Assembly: GCA_018362935.1 (NCBI GenBank)
Contig: JAHALQ010000001.1
Location: forward strand, 151,020 to 215,019
Direction of reading: 5' to 3'
DNA length: 64,000 nt
Source: Pseudomonadota bacterium
GTDB taxonomy: Bacteria > Pseudomonadota > Alphaproteobacteria > RF32 > CAG-239
Under the pieces are notes generated by a model, which saw nothing but the letters and a program-made list of their open reading frames with translations, was not told the DNA's origin and did not search any database. Shown piece by piece: positions 45,637 through 54,274 of this stretch. Made by a program: the position numbers and the translations under genes. Position 1 is the stretch's first letter. Each line of letters opens with the position of its first letter.

Positions 45637-46785
45637 ATGACAGAAAAAGCAGACTATTACGAAGTATTGGAAGTGTCCAAAAACGCCAGTGGGGAAGAAA
45701 TAAAAAAAGCTTTCCGCCGGCTGGCGATGCAGTGCCATCCTGATCGCAATCCGGGAGATAAGGCAGCCGAGCAGAAATTTAAGGAAATCAACGAAGCCTA
45801 TGAGGTTTTGAAAGATGAGCAAAAACGCGCAGCTTATGACCGTTACGGGCACCAGGCGTTTGCCAACGGCGGCAGCGGCATGGGCGGCAATCCGTTTGGC
45901 GGATTTGATTTTAATTTCGGCGGAGCAAACGGTTTTGCCGATATTTTCTCCGACGTTTTCTCCGAATTTATGGGCGGCGGCCGGCGGCAGCAGAGCTACG
46001 CCGTGCGCGGCAATGATGTCCGGTATAATATGGAAATAAGCCTTGAAGAGGCCTTTGCCGGACTTGAAAAAGAAATAAAAATTCCTTCTTCCGAAACCTG
46101 TGAAGACTGTCACGGCCACGGCACCAAAGACGGCAAGCCGGCGCCGGTCTGCCCGCATTGTCAGGGAACCGGCAAAATCCGCCTGCAAAAAGGCTTCTTT
46201 GTTGTTGAACAGGCTTGTCCCCAGTGCGGCGGCACCGGCCATAAGGTCGGCGAAGTATGCCCGAACTGCAAAGGCCGCGGCGCCGTTAATAAGGAAAAGG
46301 TTATCAAGGTTAAAATTCCTGCCGGAATAGAAGACGATACCCGCATGCGCATCCAGGGCGGCGGAGAAGCCGGTATTCGCGGCGGCGAAAACGGCGATTT
46401 ATACGTTTTCATCAGCGTCAAAAACCATAAATTGTATACGCGCGACGGCGCCAGCCTGTACACGAGGATTCCGATTTCCATGTGCTGTGCGGCTTTAGGG
46501 GGTACGATTGAAATCCCGTCGATAAACGGCGAAAAATTAGAATTGAAGATTGAAGCCGGCGCCCAAAATGACGATGTTGTCAAAATCAAAAACCAGGGTA
46601 TGACAATCATGCGTTCAAACCGCCGCGGCGATTTGTTTGTCAAGCTGCGGGTCGAAACTCCGGTAAACCTTTCAGCGCGGCAGAAAGAACTTTTGGAAGA
46701 GTTTCGTTCAATCAGCAAAGATGACAAATGCCAGCCCGAAGCCAAAAGCTTCTTTGACAAAATTAAAGATTTGTTCGCAGCCTGA
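45637..46785 (+). CDS. dnaJ: Chaperone protein DnaJ
   Basis: 382 residues. J-domain with the HPD motif (QCHPDRNPG), a Gly/Phe region with GGNPFGGFDFNFGG, the zinc-binding domain (four CxxCxG motifs from CEDCHGHG through CPNCKGRG), and the C-terminal substrate-binding domains. It delivers substrates to DnaK and stimulates its ATPase. It is 5.5 kb upstream of dnaK rather than adjacent, with other genes between. Confidence 0.96.
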   Translation: MTEKADYYEVLEVSKNASGEEIKKAFRRLAMQCHPDRNPGDKAAEQKFKEINEAYEVLKDEQKRAAYDRYGHQAFANGGSGMGGNPFGGFDFNFGGANGFADIFSDVFSEFMGGGRRQQSYAVRGNDVRYNMEISLEEAFAGLEKEIKIPSSETCEDCHGHGTKDGKPAPVCPHCQGTGKIRLQKGFFVVEQACPQCGGTGHKVGEVCPNCKGRGAVNKEKVIKVKIPAGIEDDTRMRIQGGGEAGIRGGENGDLYVFISVKNHKLYTRDGASLYTRIPISMCCAALGGTIEIPSINGEKLELKIEAGAQNDDVVKIKNQGMTIMRSNRRGDLFVKLRVETPVNLSARQKELLEEFRSISKDDKCQPEAKSFFDKIKDLFAA

Positions 46786-46787
46786 AA

Positions 46788-46822
46788 TTAAAAAGAGCCT
46801 GTTTCAAACAGGCTCTTTTAGG
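46788..46822. terminator. Bidirectional terminator after dnaJ
   Basis: AAAAGAGCCTGTTT/AAACAGGCTCTTTT stem (46791-46820) with a short loop, between convergent genes. Confidence 0.8.
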
Positions 46823-46827
46823 ATGGC

Positions 46828-47691
46828 TTAGTAAACGCCGGTGTAAATAATATAGTTCAAAACCAGGTACGGCGGACGGTTTTCATGGTAAGAAGTTGAA
46901 CAACCGTAGGTTCTGTAACTGTCGCAGGAACCGGCGCTTCCCCAGCCGGAAGTACTGCTGCTCGGAGCGCTGCGGTATCCGCTGCGGCTGTACATGTAAG
47001 ACGTCATGTAGCGGTAGTTATCCCAGTCAGTCTTGTTTGAACCTTGAGCGCCGCTGCCGGATGTACCCCAGGTTGCGCCATCACCGTTGGCTTCGCCCCA
47101 TGCCATAATATGCTTATGGTCGGGAATTTGGTCGGAAGTCAGCTGAACAAAGTTCTGGCCGCCGGTTTCACCCAATGTATAGGTGTAGCTCGTGCCGCCG
47201 TAGACATATCCGACGCCGACCGGCACGCGGCCTTTGAGGTTGGGCAGATAAAAATAGTTGCCCGAGCCGCCGTAAGTTGTGCCGATGACGGAAAATAAAG
47301 CCGAGTAGCTGGTTTTCAATAAAGACGAACCATCGCAGATTTTCCAGCCTTTAGGCGCCGTTGCCGACGGCCATAAGCGGATTTCTCCGACCATATTGCT
47401 CGCGTCGCAAACCACTTTGGTCGTGTCGTAAGGGCAAGGTATGGTCTTGCGTCCGGTGCATTGAGCCGCTGTCATGGTATAGCCAAGATCATTGCAGCTT
47501 TTGGAAACGCCGCAAAAGACCTGAGCGTTGTCAAACGGACACTTAACCATGGCTTTTCCGGAACATTCCGCGGCTGTCTGAGTATAGCCGAGAGCCGCAC
47601 AGCTGGGTGCTGTTGCACAGGTTTGCGCGTAAACTTTCGGCGCCAGCAGCAGGCATCCCAGTGAGAGTATTATAAATTTAAGTTTATACAT
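46828..47691 (-). CDS. Exported protein: two Cys repeats plus tail-collar domain
   Basis: 287 residues. A signal peptide (about residues 1-22, ending AQ) is followed by two 30-residue repeats with identical cysteine spacing C-x11-C-x7-C-x8-C (Cys31-60 and Cys66-95; consensus C..LGYT.TAA.C.G....CP[FY]D...V.C). A phage tail collar/MDP-type domain then begins near residue 100 (VGEIRLWPS; PKGWKICDGS; YLPNLKGRVPVG). The C-terminus is Gly/Ser/Tyr-rich and ends in ENRPPYLVLNYIIYTGVY, typical of collar proteins. Unlike phage tail fibres it is exported by a signal peptide, and no phage gene is near. Function unknown; surface adhesion is possible. The upstream leader is unusual (separate entry). Confidence 0.7.
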   Translation of the reverse strand: MYKLKFIILSLGCLLLAPKVYAQTCATAPSCAALGYTQTAAECSGKAMVKCPFDNAQVFCGVSKSCNDLGYTMTAAQCTGRKTIPCPYDTTKVVCDASNMVGEIRLWPSATAPKGWKICDGSSLLKTSYSALFSVIGTTYGGSGNYFYLPNLKGRVPVGVGYVYGGTSYTYTLGETGGQNFVQLTSDQIPDHKHIMAWGEANGDGATWGTSGSGAQGSNKTDWDNYRYMTSYMYSRSGYRSAPSSSTSGWGSAGSCDSYRTYGCSTSYHENRPPYLVLNYIIYTGVY

Positions 47692-47716
47692 TTCAAAACA
47701 TCCTTTTATTGTCAGT

Positions 47717-47746
47717 CAAAACAAAACCCGCTTCAAAAGAGGCGGG
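47717..47746 (-). terminator. Attenuator-type hairpin before the collar-domain gene
   Basis: On the minus strand CCCGC (47746-47742) pairs with GCGGG (47731-47727), with loop CTCTTTTGAA and then TTTTGTTTTG. It lies only about 25 bases before the ATG at 47691, so it would either end an upstream RNA or attenuate this gene. Confidence 0.6.
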
Positions 47747-47940
47747 CGGATGTTCGAAAACCGTATAACTGTGCACGGCTCGGCTTATTGGGGCGGAGCC
47801 TTATTCACCGACATCCGTCCATGACAGACAATATGCCGGCATATATATTTTAAAGTCGCATGCAACAACGACTACAGTTATAAAAGGGTTTTCGACGCCC
47901 TGATATATCAGGCGATATATCTTCTTATAGTTTAATTCAA
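47717..47940 (-). ncRNA. Structured leader/RNA upstream of the collar-domain gene
   Basis: Reading the minus strand from about 47940, several stems are visible: CGCCTGATATATCAGGGCG (47913-47895), an ATATGCCGGCATAT palindrome (47845-47832), and a long outer stem GGACGGATGT (47820-47811) with ACATCCGCCC (47753-47744) that encloses GGCTC/GAGCC. The 3' strand of the outer stem abuts and partly overlaps the terminator hairpin, an arrangement of regulated leaders. It does not match any riboswitch consensus I know. It could instead be a short independent RNA. Confidence 0.4.
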
Positions 47941-48167
47941 AATTTGCGATAAGTAAATTGTTTTTAATTTATTTAATTGCCGATATCAGATATTTCTACT
48001 GTCAGTATCAAATAAAATATGAGTTTACACATGCAGCCGCTTGCGGCGGCGGATTGGCTCGGCCGCTTCGCGCCTTTCGCCGGCCTTGGGTTCTTCGCTG
48101 CCTCACCGGCGGCTTCGCATCCGCCTGAACCGCCGGCTCGATCTCGCCTCTGTGCATTTTTGCCATT
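47941..48167. other. Region between the leader RNA and tRNA-Arg
   Basis: No convincing gene. The left 80 bases are AT-rich; the right part (about 48026-48165) is very GC-rich with several short self-complementary pieces (for example GCCGC/GCGGC). A reading frame through this GC-rich tract on the minus strand runs into the tRNA and is not credible. Confidence 0.45.
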
Positions 48168-48196
48168 AAAAAACCCTCCGCAAAGGAGGGTTTTTT
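48168..48196 (-). terminator. Terminator after tRNA-Arg
   Basis: CCCTCC (48174-48179) with GGAGGG (48185-48190) flanked by A and T tracts; it follows the tRNA on the minus strand. Confidence 0.75.
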
Positions 48197-48198
48197 AA

Positions 48199-48275
48199 TG
48201 GCGCACTCGGCGGGATTCGAACTCACAACCTTCTGATCCGTAGTCAGATGCTCTATCCAATTGAGCTACGAGTGC
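48199..48275 (-). tRNA. tRNA-Arg (anticodon ACG)
   Basis: Cloverleaf folds on the minus strand: acceptor GCACTCG pairs with CGAGTGC, D-arm AGCTCAATTGGATAGAGC, anticodon arm TCTGA-CTACGGA-TCAGA giving anticodon ACG, T-arm with GTTCGAATCC, and an encoded CCA end (48201-48199). ACG (usually modified to ICG) reads CGU, CGC and CGA. Confidence 0.93.
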
Positions 48276-48497
48276 ATCGCATTTGCAAGCACCTTATTAG
48301 CGCACCTGAAAAATAAATGCAAGCAAAAAATTGCAATAATTTAAAAGAATTTTAATCTATTTGACCGTAAATTGGTTTTCAGGATAATAACAAATTCAAA
48401 TTAGCGCTTGTTTTTTACAAAAATTCCTTTACAAAAAACGTTAAAGGTGTAAAAAGTGTAAGTGTTTCTATTTTTAGCAAAAAAGGTGCTTTATTCA

Positions 48498-49589
48498 ATG
48501 ACAAAATCAGCAACTAAATTATCGCTCCTGATGCTCTCTCTGTTCGTTATGAGCGGCTGTGCCTATTCTTCTGATGCTTTGTTCCCTTCGTTGTTTGGTT
48601 CTGACGAGCAGGAAGGTATTGCCTCCGGCACTTCGGATTCTGATGAAAATGCCGTTCCCGGCCTCGGTTCTACCAATTTTGAGCCTGTAAAAGTTTCCGA
48701 CGGCAGCAATACCGGAACATTCGTCGGACAAAAGGTTGTCATGTTCCGCAGCGAGCTGACACAGCTTCAGTCGGCTATTCGCGCCAATAATGCCCAATTG
48801 CAGCAAATCCGCGCTTCAGTCGTCAATAATGCCCTTCAATACCATAAGGTCATCGGCATGATTGAAGCCAAGCTTCAGGTCGGCACCACGCCGGGCAACC
48901 CCAATATGTTCGGTATGCTTGAAGGCGCTCAGAACAACATTCAGGTTATGAATGCCAATACCAATGCCCTGAGCCAGCTGGCTGCACGTGTTTCGGCCGA
49001 TACCGCCAACACCGATTATCTGGTTGATGCCATCCGCGCTTCATACAGCATTTCCGGTGCCGTTGACGAAGACCATCGCCAATTGCGCATTCTCGAAAAC
49101 GAGGCCAACCAGACGTCTATTTTGATGAACAGTCTTTTGAACGAAGTCAACAGCGACATTGTCCGCCAGAAACAATATATTGCGACGGCCAGCGACAATA
49201 TCAGCAATCTTGCCGCGGCAATAAAAGTCGGCAGCTACGGCGTAAATAACGTTCCGTTGGGCGGTGCAAAAGCTTCTGCTCCGCGTTTCGGCGCCAATCA
49301 GGCAGTCGGCAGTGGCAGTCCGTTGTTTGTTGCCAAGCTCAACAAAGCCGGAAACAAATATAAAGACGGTTTAAAACAAGCAGTCAAAAGCGCCCGCGCC
49401 AAAAAGCCTTCGGTGGTTTTTGACGTCGTCGCGGTCAGCCCGGCCAACGGAAACACAGCCGGCGCCAAAAGCAACGCCACCCAGATTTTTCAGGATCTGA
49501 TTGATATGGGGGTCAGCGCCGACCGTATTAACCTTTCCGCAAAAACCGGCAATGTCAGTGCTTCCGAAGTACAGGTTTTTGTCAGATAA
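48498..49589 (+). CDS. Lipoprotein with OmpA-like C-terminus
   Basis: About 363 residues. A signal peptide with lipobox (LFVMSGC, Cys21) is followed by a linker, a long helical region with coiled-coil character (about 70-230; QLQSAIRANNAQLQQIRASV), and a C-terminal segment (KPSVVFDVVAVSPANG...RINLSAKTGNVSASEVQVFVR) resembling the OmpA-type peptidoglycan-binding domain in layout. It may link the outer membrane to the cell wall. The ATG at 48498 is chosen over 48462 because AGGTG precedes it and the signal peptide begins there. Confidence 0.7.
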   Translation: MTKSATKLSLLMLSLFVMSGCAYSSDALFPSLFGSDEQEGIASGTSDSDENAVPGLGSTNFEPVKVSDGSNTGTFVGQKVVMFRSELTQLQSAIRANNAQLQQIRASVVNNALQYHKVIGMIEAKLQVGTTPGNPNMFGMLEGAQNNIQVMNANTNALSQLAARVSADTANTDYLVDAIRASYSISGAVDEDHRQLRILENEANQTSILMNSLLNEVNSDIVRQKQYIATASDNISNLAAAIKVGSYGVNNVPLGGAKASAPRFGANQAVGSGSPLFVAKLNKAGNKYKDGLKQAVKSARAKKPSVVFDVVAVSPANGNTAGAKSNATQIFQDLIDMGVSADRINLSAKTGNVSASEVQVFVR

Positions 49590-49607
49590 GACATATTGTG
49601 CAAAGTT

Positions 49608-49635
49608 AAAACCCCTCGGCCGAGGGGTTTTTTTT
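49608..49635 (+). terminator. Terminator after the lipoprotein gene
   Basis: ACCCCTCGG/CCGAGGGGT stem (49611-49628) and a run of eight or more T. Confidence 0.85.
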
Positions 49636-49747
49636 ATAGGCGCAGGTGTGGTCATGACGCTTGATTATGATTAAGTTTATTAACGAATATTAAACCCTGT
49701 TGTACTATAATTCAAAAAATGCCAGAACTGTATCCGAAGGGTAGAAA

Positions 49748-51241
49748 ATGCTTAATCTCAAACATGTTGCGATAAGTTCCTTTAACGAAAACATTGCTTA
49801 TGTGCACAGCGATTGCAGCGCCTATAAGGTCGATGACATCAAGACCATGACAAAAGTCGAGATTCACGGCGGTATGCAGCCGGTTTATGCTTTGCTGGAA
49901 ATTACCGAAGATCCCAAAATTGTCAAACCCAACGAGCTCGGCTTGAATAACGAAGCTTTCCGTCAGATCAATCTGCCCGAAGGCGCCAATGTATCCATTA
50001 CGCTTGCGCCGCCGGCGCCGAGCCTGCCGATTGTCAAACGCAAGGTAGCCGGCAATATTTTGAGCGCCAGTGAATATGCTTCGATTATCAACGATGTGGT
50101 TTCCAAGCGGTATTCAAATCTGGACATTGCTTCTTTTTTGGTTGCTTCCGGTTCCTTTATGACCGCGTCGGAAGTTCTTGCCATGACCGAGGCTTTAATC
50201 GGCGATGACGTTATCCGCTGGGATAATGAAAGCATCGTTGTCGATTACCACTGTTTCGGCGGTGTGCCGGGCAATAAGGTTGATATTATCATTAACTCGA
50301 TTATTGCCGCATACGGTCTGCCGATGCCGACCACCTGTTCGCGCTCGCTGACTTCCTGCGCCGGCGTGGCCGATACCTTCGGCGTGTTGGCAAATGTTGA
50401 TCTTGACGAAGACAAGCTGATAAAGCTGGTTAAGGAAAACCGCGGCGCCATAGCCTGCTATGAAAGCCTGCCGATTGCCGCTGCCAGCAAGATTGTTTCC
50501 AAAGTCGAACGGCATATCGGCTTTACCCAGCAGCAGCACTTGGCGGCATCCATTTTGGCAATCAAGCTGGCTGCCGGCGTAACGCATTTGGTTGTGGATA
50601 TTCCGGTCGGCCCCAGCTCGCGTATCAAATCGACCAACGAGGCCATGCGTTTGCGCAAGTTGATTGAGTATGTCGGCGATATGCTCTCGCTGGAAATTGA
50701 CGCCGTTATTACCGACGGCAGCGAACCGATTGGCAACGGTGTCGGTGCCGTGCTGGAAGCCCGCGATGTGATGAAAGTCTTGCGCAACAAACCCGACGCG
50801 CCGCAGGATTTGCTGGAAAAGTCCCTGTTTATGGCCGGACGCATTCTTGAGTTTGATCCCAAACTGCGCGGCGGCCAGGGGTATGTGGTAGCCAAAGAAA
50901 TCTTAAATTCCGGCCGCGCGCTGGAAGCAATAAACAAAACAATTTACGCTCAGGGCAAAGCGCCGCAGCCTCAGCTCGGGCATCTGACGCGCGATATTGT
51001 TGCGACCACCGGCGGCATTGTCGAAAGCATTAATAACGAACGGATTAACAAGATTGGAATTCTGGCGGGCGCCGGGCAATATCCGGGCGCCGGGCTGGAT
51101 TTGCTCAAAAAAGTCGGCGACCGCGTGGAGCAGGGCGAAACCCTGTATCGTATCCATTCGCTGACTTCAACTGATTTTGCTTTTGCCAATTCGGTGGTTG
51201 ACGGCAACAGCGGCTATGAAATTAACACCAAGGGGTATTAA
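49748..51241 (+). CDS. AMP-phosphorylase-type nucleoside phosphorylase
   Basis: 497 residues of the thymidine phosphorylase/anthranilate phosphoribosyltransferase-like family. The glycine loop is GGVPGNK near residue 175, as in archaeal AMP phosphorylases, rather than the GGVGDK of thymidine phosphorylase; an extra N-terminal domain of about 80 residues also matches the AMP-phosphorylase layout. It would release a nucleobase from a nucleoside monophosphate (or nucleoside) using phosphate. The downstream oxidoreductase gene starts 2 bases after the stop. No RuBisCO or ribose-bisphosphate isomerase gene is in the window. Confidence 0.8.
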   Translation: MLNLKHVAISSFNENIAYVHSDCSAYKVDDIKTMTKVEIHGGMQPVYALLEITEDPKIVKPNELGLNNEAFRQINLPEGANVSITLAPPAPSLPIVKRKVAGNILSASEYASIINDVVSKRYSNLDIASFLVASGSFMTASEVLAMTEALIGDDVIRWDNESIVVDYHCFGGVPGNKVDIIINSIIAAYGLPMPTTCSRSLTSCAGVADTFGVLANVDLDEDKLIKLVKENRGAIACYESLPIAAASKIVSKVERHIGFTQQQHLAASILAIKLAAGVTHLVVDIPVGPSSRIKSTNEAMRLRKLIEYVGDMLSLEIDAVITDGSEPIGNGVGAVLEARDVMKVLRNKPDAPQDLLEKSLFMAGRILEFDPKLRGGQGYVVAKEILNSGRALEAINKTIYAQGKAPQPQLGHLTRDIVATTGGIVESINNERINKIGILAGAGQYPGAGLDLLKKVGDRVEQGETLYRIHSLTSTDFAFANSVVDGNSGYEINTKGY

Positions 51242-51243
51242 AA

Positions 51244-52218
51244 ATGAAAAAAATCCGCATCGCCGTTGTCGGCTGCAAAAATATGGGAAGCAAACATGTC
51301 AAATGCCTGCTTAATAAATTTTCCGGCGACGTCAAAATCGCCGGTATTTTGAATTCGACGCCGCAGTCTTCCGCCGTCAAAGCCGAGGAACTCGGGGTTC
51401 CGTATTTTGAAAATCTTGCGGACATTACCAAGCGCACAGTCGATGCTGTTATCATTTCCACGCCGGCGGAAAATCATTTCGAAACGGCTCGTTATATTAT
51501 CGGCAAGGGCATTCCCTGCCTGATTGAAAAGCCGTTTGCAACCAATGAAGAAGAATGCCTTGAGCTCATGAAGCTCGCCGAAACCCAAGGCGTGCCGGTT
51601 ATGGTCGGGCACACCGAAAACTACAATCCCGCGGTTGTGCGCCTTAAAGAGCTTTTGACCGGGCGACAGGTTATGTCAATTGCCGCTATCCGTACTTCGG
51701 CCAACCCCGGAGTAAAACAGACACACATTATTTCCGAACTGATGATTCATGATTTGGCAATTGTCAATTCCCTTCTCGGCAGTGATTTTGAAACGGCCAT
51801 TGTCAGTAAAGACGATAAATACCGCTGGGATGAGCAGGCCGTCGCCGAAATGCGTTATTGGAACAAAGCGATTGTCCGGTTGGAGGCCGTCCGCGCCGAT
51901 GTGCCGATAGAGCGGCATATGCGCGTTATAGACGATAAGCAGAATATCTATCAGATAGATTTTCCCGCACGAAAGTTGTTGAAGAATGGCGAGCCGGTTA
52001 CCGCGGGTGGCGACAGCCTGGCTGCCGAACTCGGCAACTTTATCAGCGTGTTGCGCGGGAATGAAAGCCCGTTGATTAGTCTGGAAGAAGCGAAAGAAAA
52101 TGTCGGTTTGTGCAACCAATTGGAAAAAATTTCCGGAGCTGAAAGAAATTTTCAAAAAAATATGGGCTGCTCTTGCATCGGTCAGGTTTCGTCCCTATAT
52201 AAGCAAGTAGAAAGATAA
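51244..52218 (+). CDS. Gfo/Idh/MocA-family oxidoreductase
   Basis: 324 residues. The N-terminal Rossmann domain has VVGCKNMGSKHVK in place of the strict GxGxxG; the family signature EKPFATNEEE is near residue 100, and the second domain begins with GHTENYNPAV, the residues near the nicotinamide. It would oxidise or reduce a sugar or inositol-like substrate with NAD(P). Its start is 2 bases past the phosphorylase gene, so the two are an operon; dnaK follows by 35 bases and may share the transcript. Confidence 0.85.
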   Translation: MKKIRIAVVGCKNMGSKHVKCLLNKFSGDVKIAGILNSTPQSSAVKAEELGVPYFENLADITKRTVDAVIISTPAENHFETARYIIGKGIPCLIEKPFATNEEECLELMKLAETQGVPVMVGHTENYNPAVVRLKELLTGRQVMSIAAIRTSANPGVKQTHIISELMIHDLAIVNSLLGSDFETAIVSKDDKYRWDEQAVAEMRYWNKAIVRLEAVRADVPIERHMRVIDDKQNIYQIDFPARKLLKNGEPVTAGGDSLAAELGNFISVLRGNESPLISLEEAKENVGLCNQLEKISGAERNFQKNMGCSCIGQVSSLYKQVER

Positions 52219-52253
52219 ATACACGACTTGTTTTATATAAAGGATGATGAATT

Positions 52254-54173
52254 ATGAGCAATAAAGTCATTGGTATTGACCTTGGTACAACCAACTCCTG
52301 CTTTGCCGTTATGGAAGGCGGAGAAGCCAAAGTTCTCGAAAACTCCGAAGGCGCGCGCACCACGCCGTCAATGGTGGCGTTTACCGATACCGAACGTCTG
52401 GTCGGCTTTCCGGCCAAGCGTCAGGCGGTTACCAACCCCGAAAACACGCTGTTTGCGATTAAGCGTTTAATCGGCCGCCGTTTTAACTCCCCGGAAGTTT
52501 CCAAAGACAAAGAACATGCGCCGTTTAAGATTGTCGAGGGCGACAACGGCGACGCCTGGGTTGAGGTTAAAGGCCAGAAATATGCTCCGTCGCAAATCTC
52601 GGCGATTGTTCTGCAAAAGATTAAAGAATATGCCGAAAGTTATCTCGGCGAAAAAATTGAAAAAGCGGTTATTACCGTTCCGGCCTATTTTAACGATTCC
52701 CAGCGTCAGGCCACTAAAGACGCCGGTAAAATCGCCGGCCTGGAAGTTTTGCGCATCATCAACGAGCCGACGGCGGCCGCTTTGGCTTACGGCATGGACA
52801 AGAAAGCTTCCGGCACCATTGCCGTTTACGACTTGGGCGGCGGTACGTTCGATATTTCGATTCTGGAAATCGGCGACGGCGTATTTGAAGTAAAATCCAC
52901 CAACGGCGATACCTTCCTCGGCGGCGAAGACTTTGACCAGAGATTGGTTAACTATCTGGCTGACGAGTTCAAGAAAGAAAGCGGTATTGATTTGCGCGGC
53001 GACCGTCTGGCTTTGCAGCGCCTGAAAGAAGCTGCCGAAAAGGCCAAAATCGAATTGTCTTCGACCACCCAGACCGAAGTCAACTTGCCGTTTATTACGG
53101 CCGATGCATCCGGCCCGAAGCACCTCAATATCAAATTGAGCCGCGCCAAACTGGAATCGATTGTTGAAGACCTGATTGACAAGACGGTTGAACCCTGCAA
53201 AAAGGCTATGGCCGATGCCGGCGTTACCCCGTCCGACATCAGCGAAGTTATCCTTGTCGGCGGTATGACCCGTATGCCTAAAGTTCAGGAAAAAGTTAAA
53301 GAGATTTTCGGTAAAGAGCCGCATAAAGGCGTTAACCCGGATGAAGTCGTTGCTGTCGGTGCGGCTATTCAGGGCGGCGTTCTGATGGGCGATGTCAAAG
53401 ACGTTCTGCTGCTGGATGTGACCCCGCTGTCTTTGGGTATTGAAACCTTGGGCGGCGTCTTTACCAGACTGATTGACCGCAACACCACCATTCCGACCCG
53501 CAAGAGCCAGGTCTTCTCGACCGCCGAAGACGGACAGACCGCGGTAACCATCCGCGTCTTCCAGGGCGAACGCGAAATGGCTGCCGACAACAAGCTCCTC
53601 GGCCAGTTCGATTTGGTTGGTATTCCGCCGGCACCGCGCGGCATGCCGCAGATTGAAGTTACCTTTGATATTGACGCCAACGGTATTGTAAACGTTTCGG
53701 CCAAAGATAAAGCCACCAACAAAGAGCAGGCCATCCGTATTCAGGCCAGCGGCGGTTTGTCTGATGCCGATATCGAAAAGATGGTTAAAGACGCCGAAGC
53801 CAATGCCGATGCCGATAAGAAAAAGAAAGAATTGGTTGAAGCCAAAAACCAAGGTGAATCTCTGGTTCATTCGACCGAGAAAACTCTGAAAGAACACGGC
53901 GACAAAATCAGCCCGGCTGAAAAAGAAGCGATTGAGAACGAGATTAAAGCGCTCAAGACCGCTTTGGAAGCCGAAGATTTGTCGGTTATCAAAGAGAAAA
54001 CCGAAAGCCTGATGCAGGCTTCGATGAAGCTCGGCGAAGCGATGTATAAAGCGCAGGCTCAGGCCGCCGGCGGCGCGGACGCGGCTGCGGGCGCGGGAGC
54101 AGAGCAGCCTGCTGCCGACCAGCCTTCCGGCGACGAAAAAGTAGTCGACGCTGATTTTGAAGAAGTCAAATAA
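52254..54173 (+). CDS. dnaK: Chaperone protein DnaK (Hsp70)
   Basis: 639 residues, with GIDLGTTNSCFAVMEGG at the N-terminus, the phosphate loops IAVYDLGGGTFDISIL and VGGMTRMPKVQ, and the substrate-binding domain beginning near residue 390 (LLDVTPLSLGIETLGG). The C-terminus ends VVDADFEEVK after an Ala-rich stretch. ATP-driven holding and folding of proteins with DnaJ and GrpE; grpE is not in the window. A ribosome site AAAGGATGATG precedes the start. Confidence 0.97.
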   Translation: MSNKVIGIDLGTTNSCFAVMEGGEAKVLENSEGARTTPSMVAFTDTERLVGFPAKRQAVTNPENTLFAIKRLIGRRFNSPEVSKDKEHAPFKIVEGDNGDAWVEVKGQKYAPSQISAIVLQKIKEYAESYLGEKIEKAVITVPAYFNDSQRQATKDAGKIAGLEVLRIINEPTAAALAYGMDKKASGTIAVYDLGGGTFDISILEIGDGVFEVKSTNGDTFLGGEDFDQRLVNYLADEFKKESGIDLRGDRLALQRLKEAAEKAKIELSSTTQTEVNLPFITADASGPKHLNIKLSRAKLESIVEDLIDKTVEPCKKAMADAGVTPSDISEVILVGGMTRMPKVQEKVKEIFGKEPHKGVNPDEVVAVGAAIQGGVLMGDVKDVLLLDVTPLSLGIETLGGVFTRLIDRNTTIPTRKSQVFSTAEDGQTAVTIRVFQGEREMAADNKLLGQFDLVGIPPAPRGMPQIEVTFDIDANGIVNVSAKDKATNKEQAIRIQASGGLSDADIEKMVKDAEANADADKKKKELVEAKNQGESLVHSTEKTLKEHGDKISPAEKEAIENEIKALKTALEAEDLSVIKEKTESLMQASMKLGEAMYKAQAQAAGGADAAAGAGAEQPAADQPSGDEKVVDADFEEVK

Positions 54174-54189
54174 ACTTACAAAGTCCCGA

Positions 54190-54217
54190 AAAGCCCCTCA
54201 TCTGAGGGGCTTTTTGT
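54190..54217 (+). terminator. Terminator after dnaK
   Basis: AAGCCCCTCA/TGAGGGGCTT stem with T5 tract. Confidence 0.85.
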
Positions 54218-54239
54218 TTAATTCGCAATTCGTTATAGC

Positions 54240-54268
54240 TTGAATAATTAGATTTTCTCTTTTATACT
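54240..54268 (+). promoter_or_regulatory. Promoter of the small RNA candidate
   Basis: TTGAAT (54240-54245), 17-base spacer, TATACT (54263-54268), predicting a start near 54275. Confidence 0.6.
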
Positions 54269-54274
54269 GCTTTT

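Noticed and set aside
46828..47691. Diversity-generating retroelement target
   Set aside because: The collar fold could suggest this, but no reverse transcriptase, template repeat or A-biased variable region is near.
48008..48226. 72-residue frame over the GC-rich tract and tRNA
   Set aside because: Runs through the tRNA and its terminator and has only GC-rich, Arg/Pro/Ala composition.
52467..53897. 476-residue minus-strand frame
   Set aside because: Antisense to dnaK; Asn/Gly/Phe-rich composition is a codon-shadow effect of the dnaK sequence.
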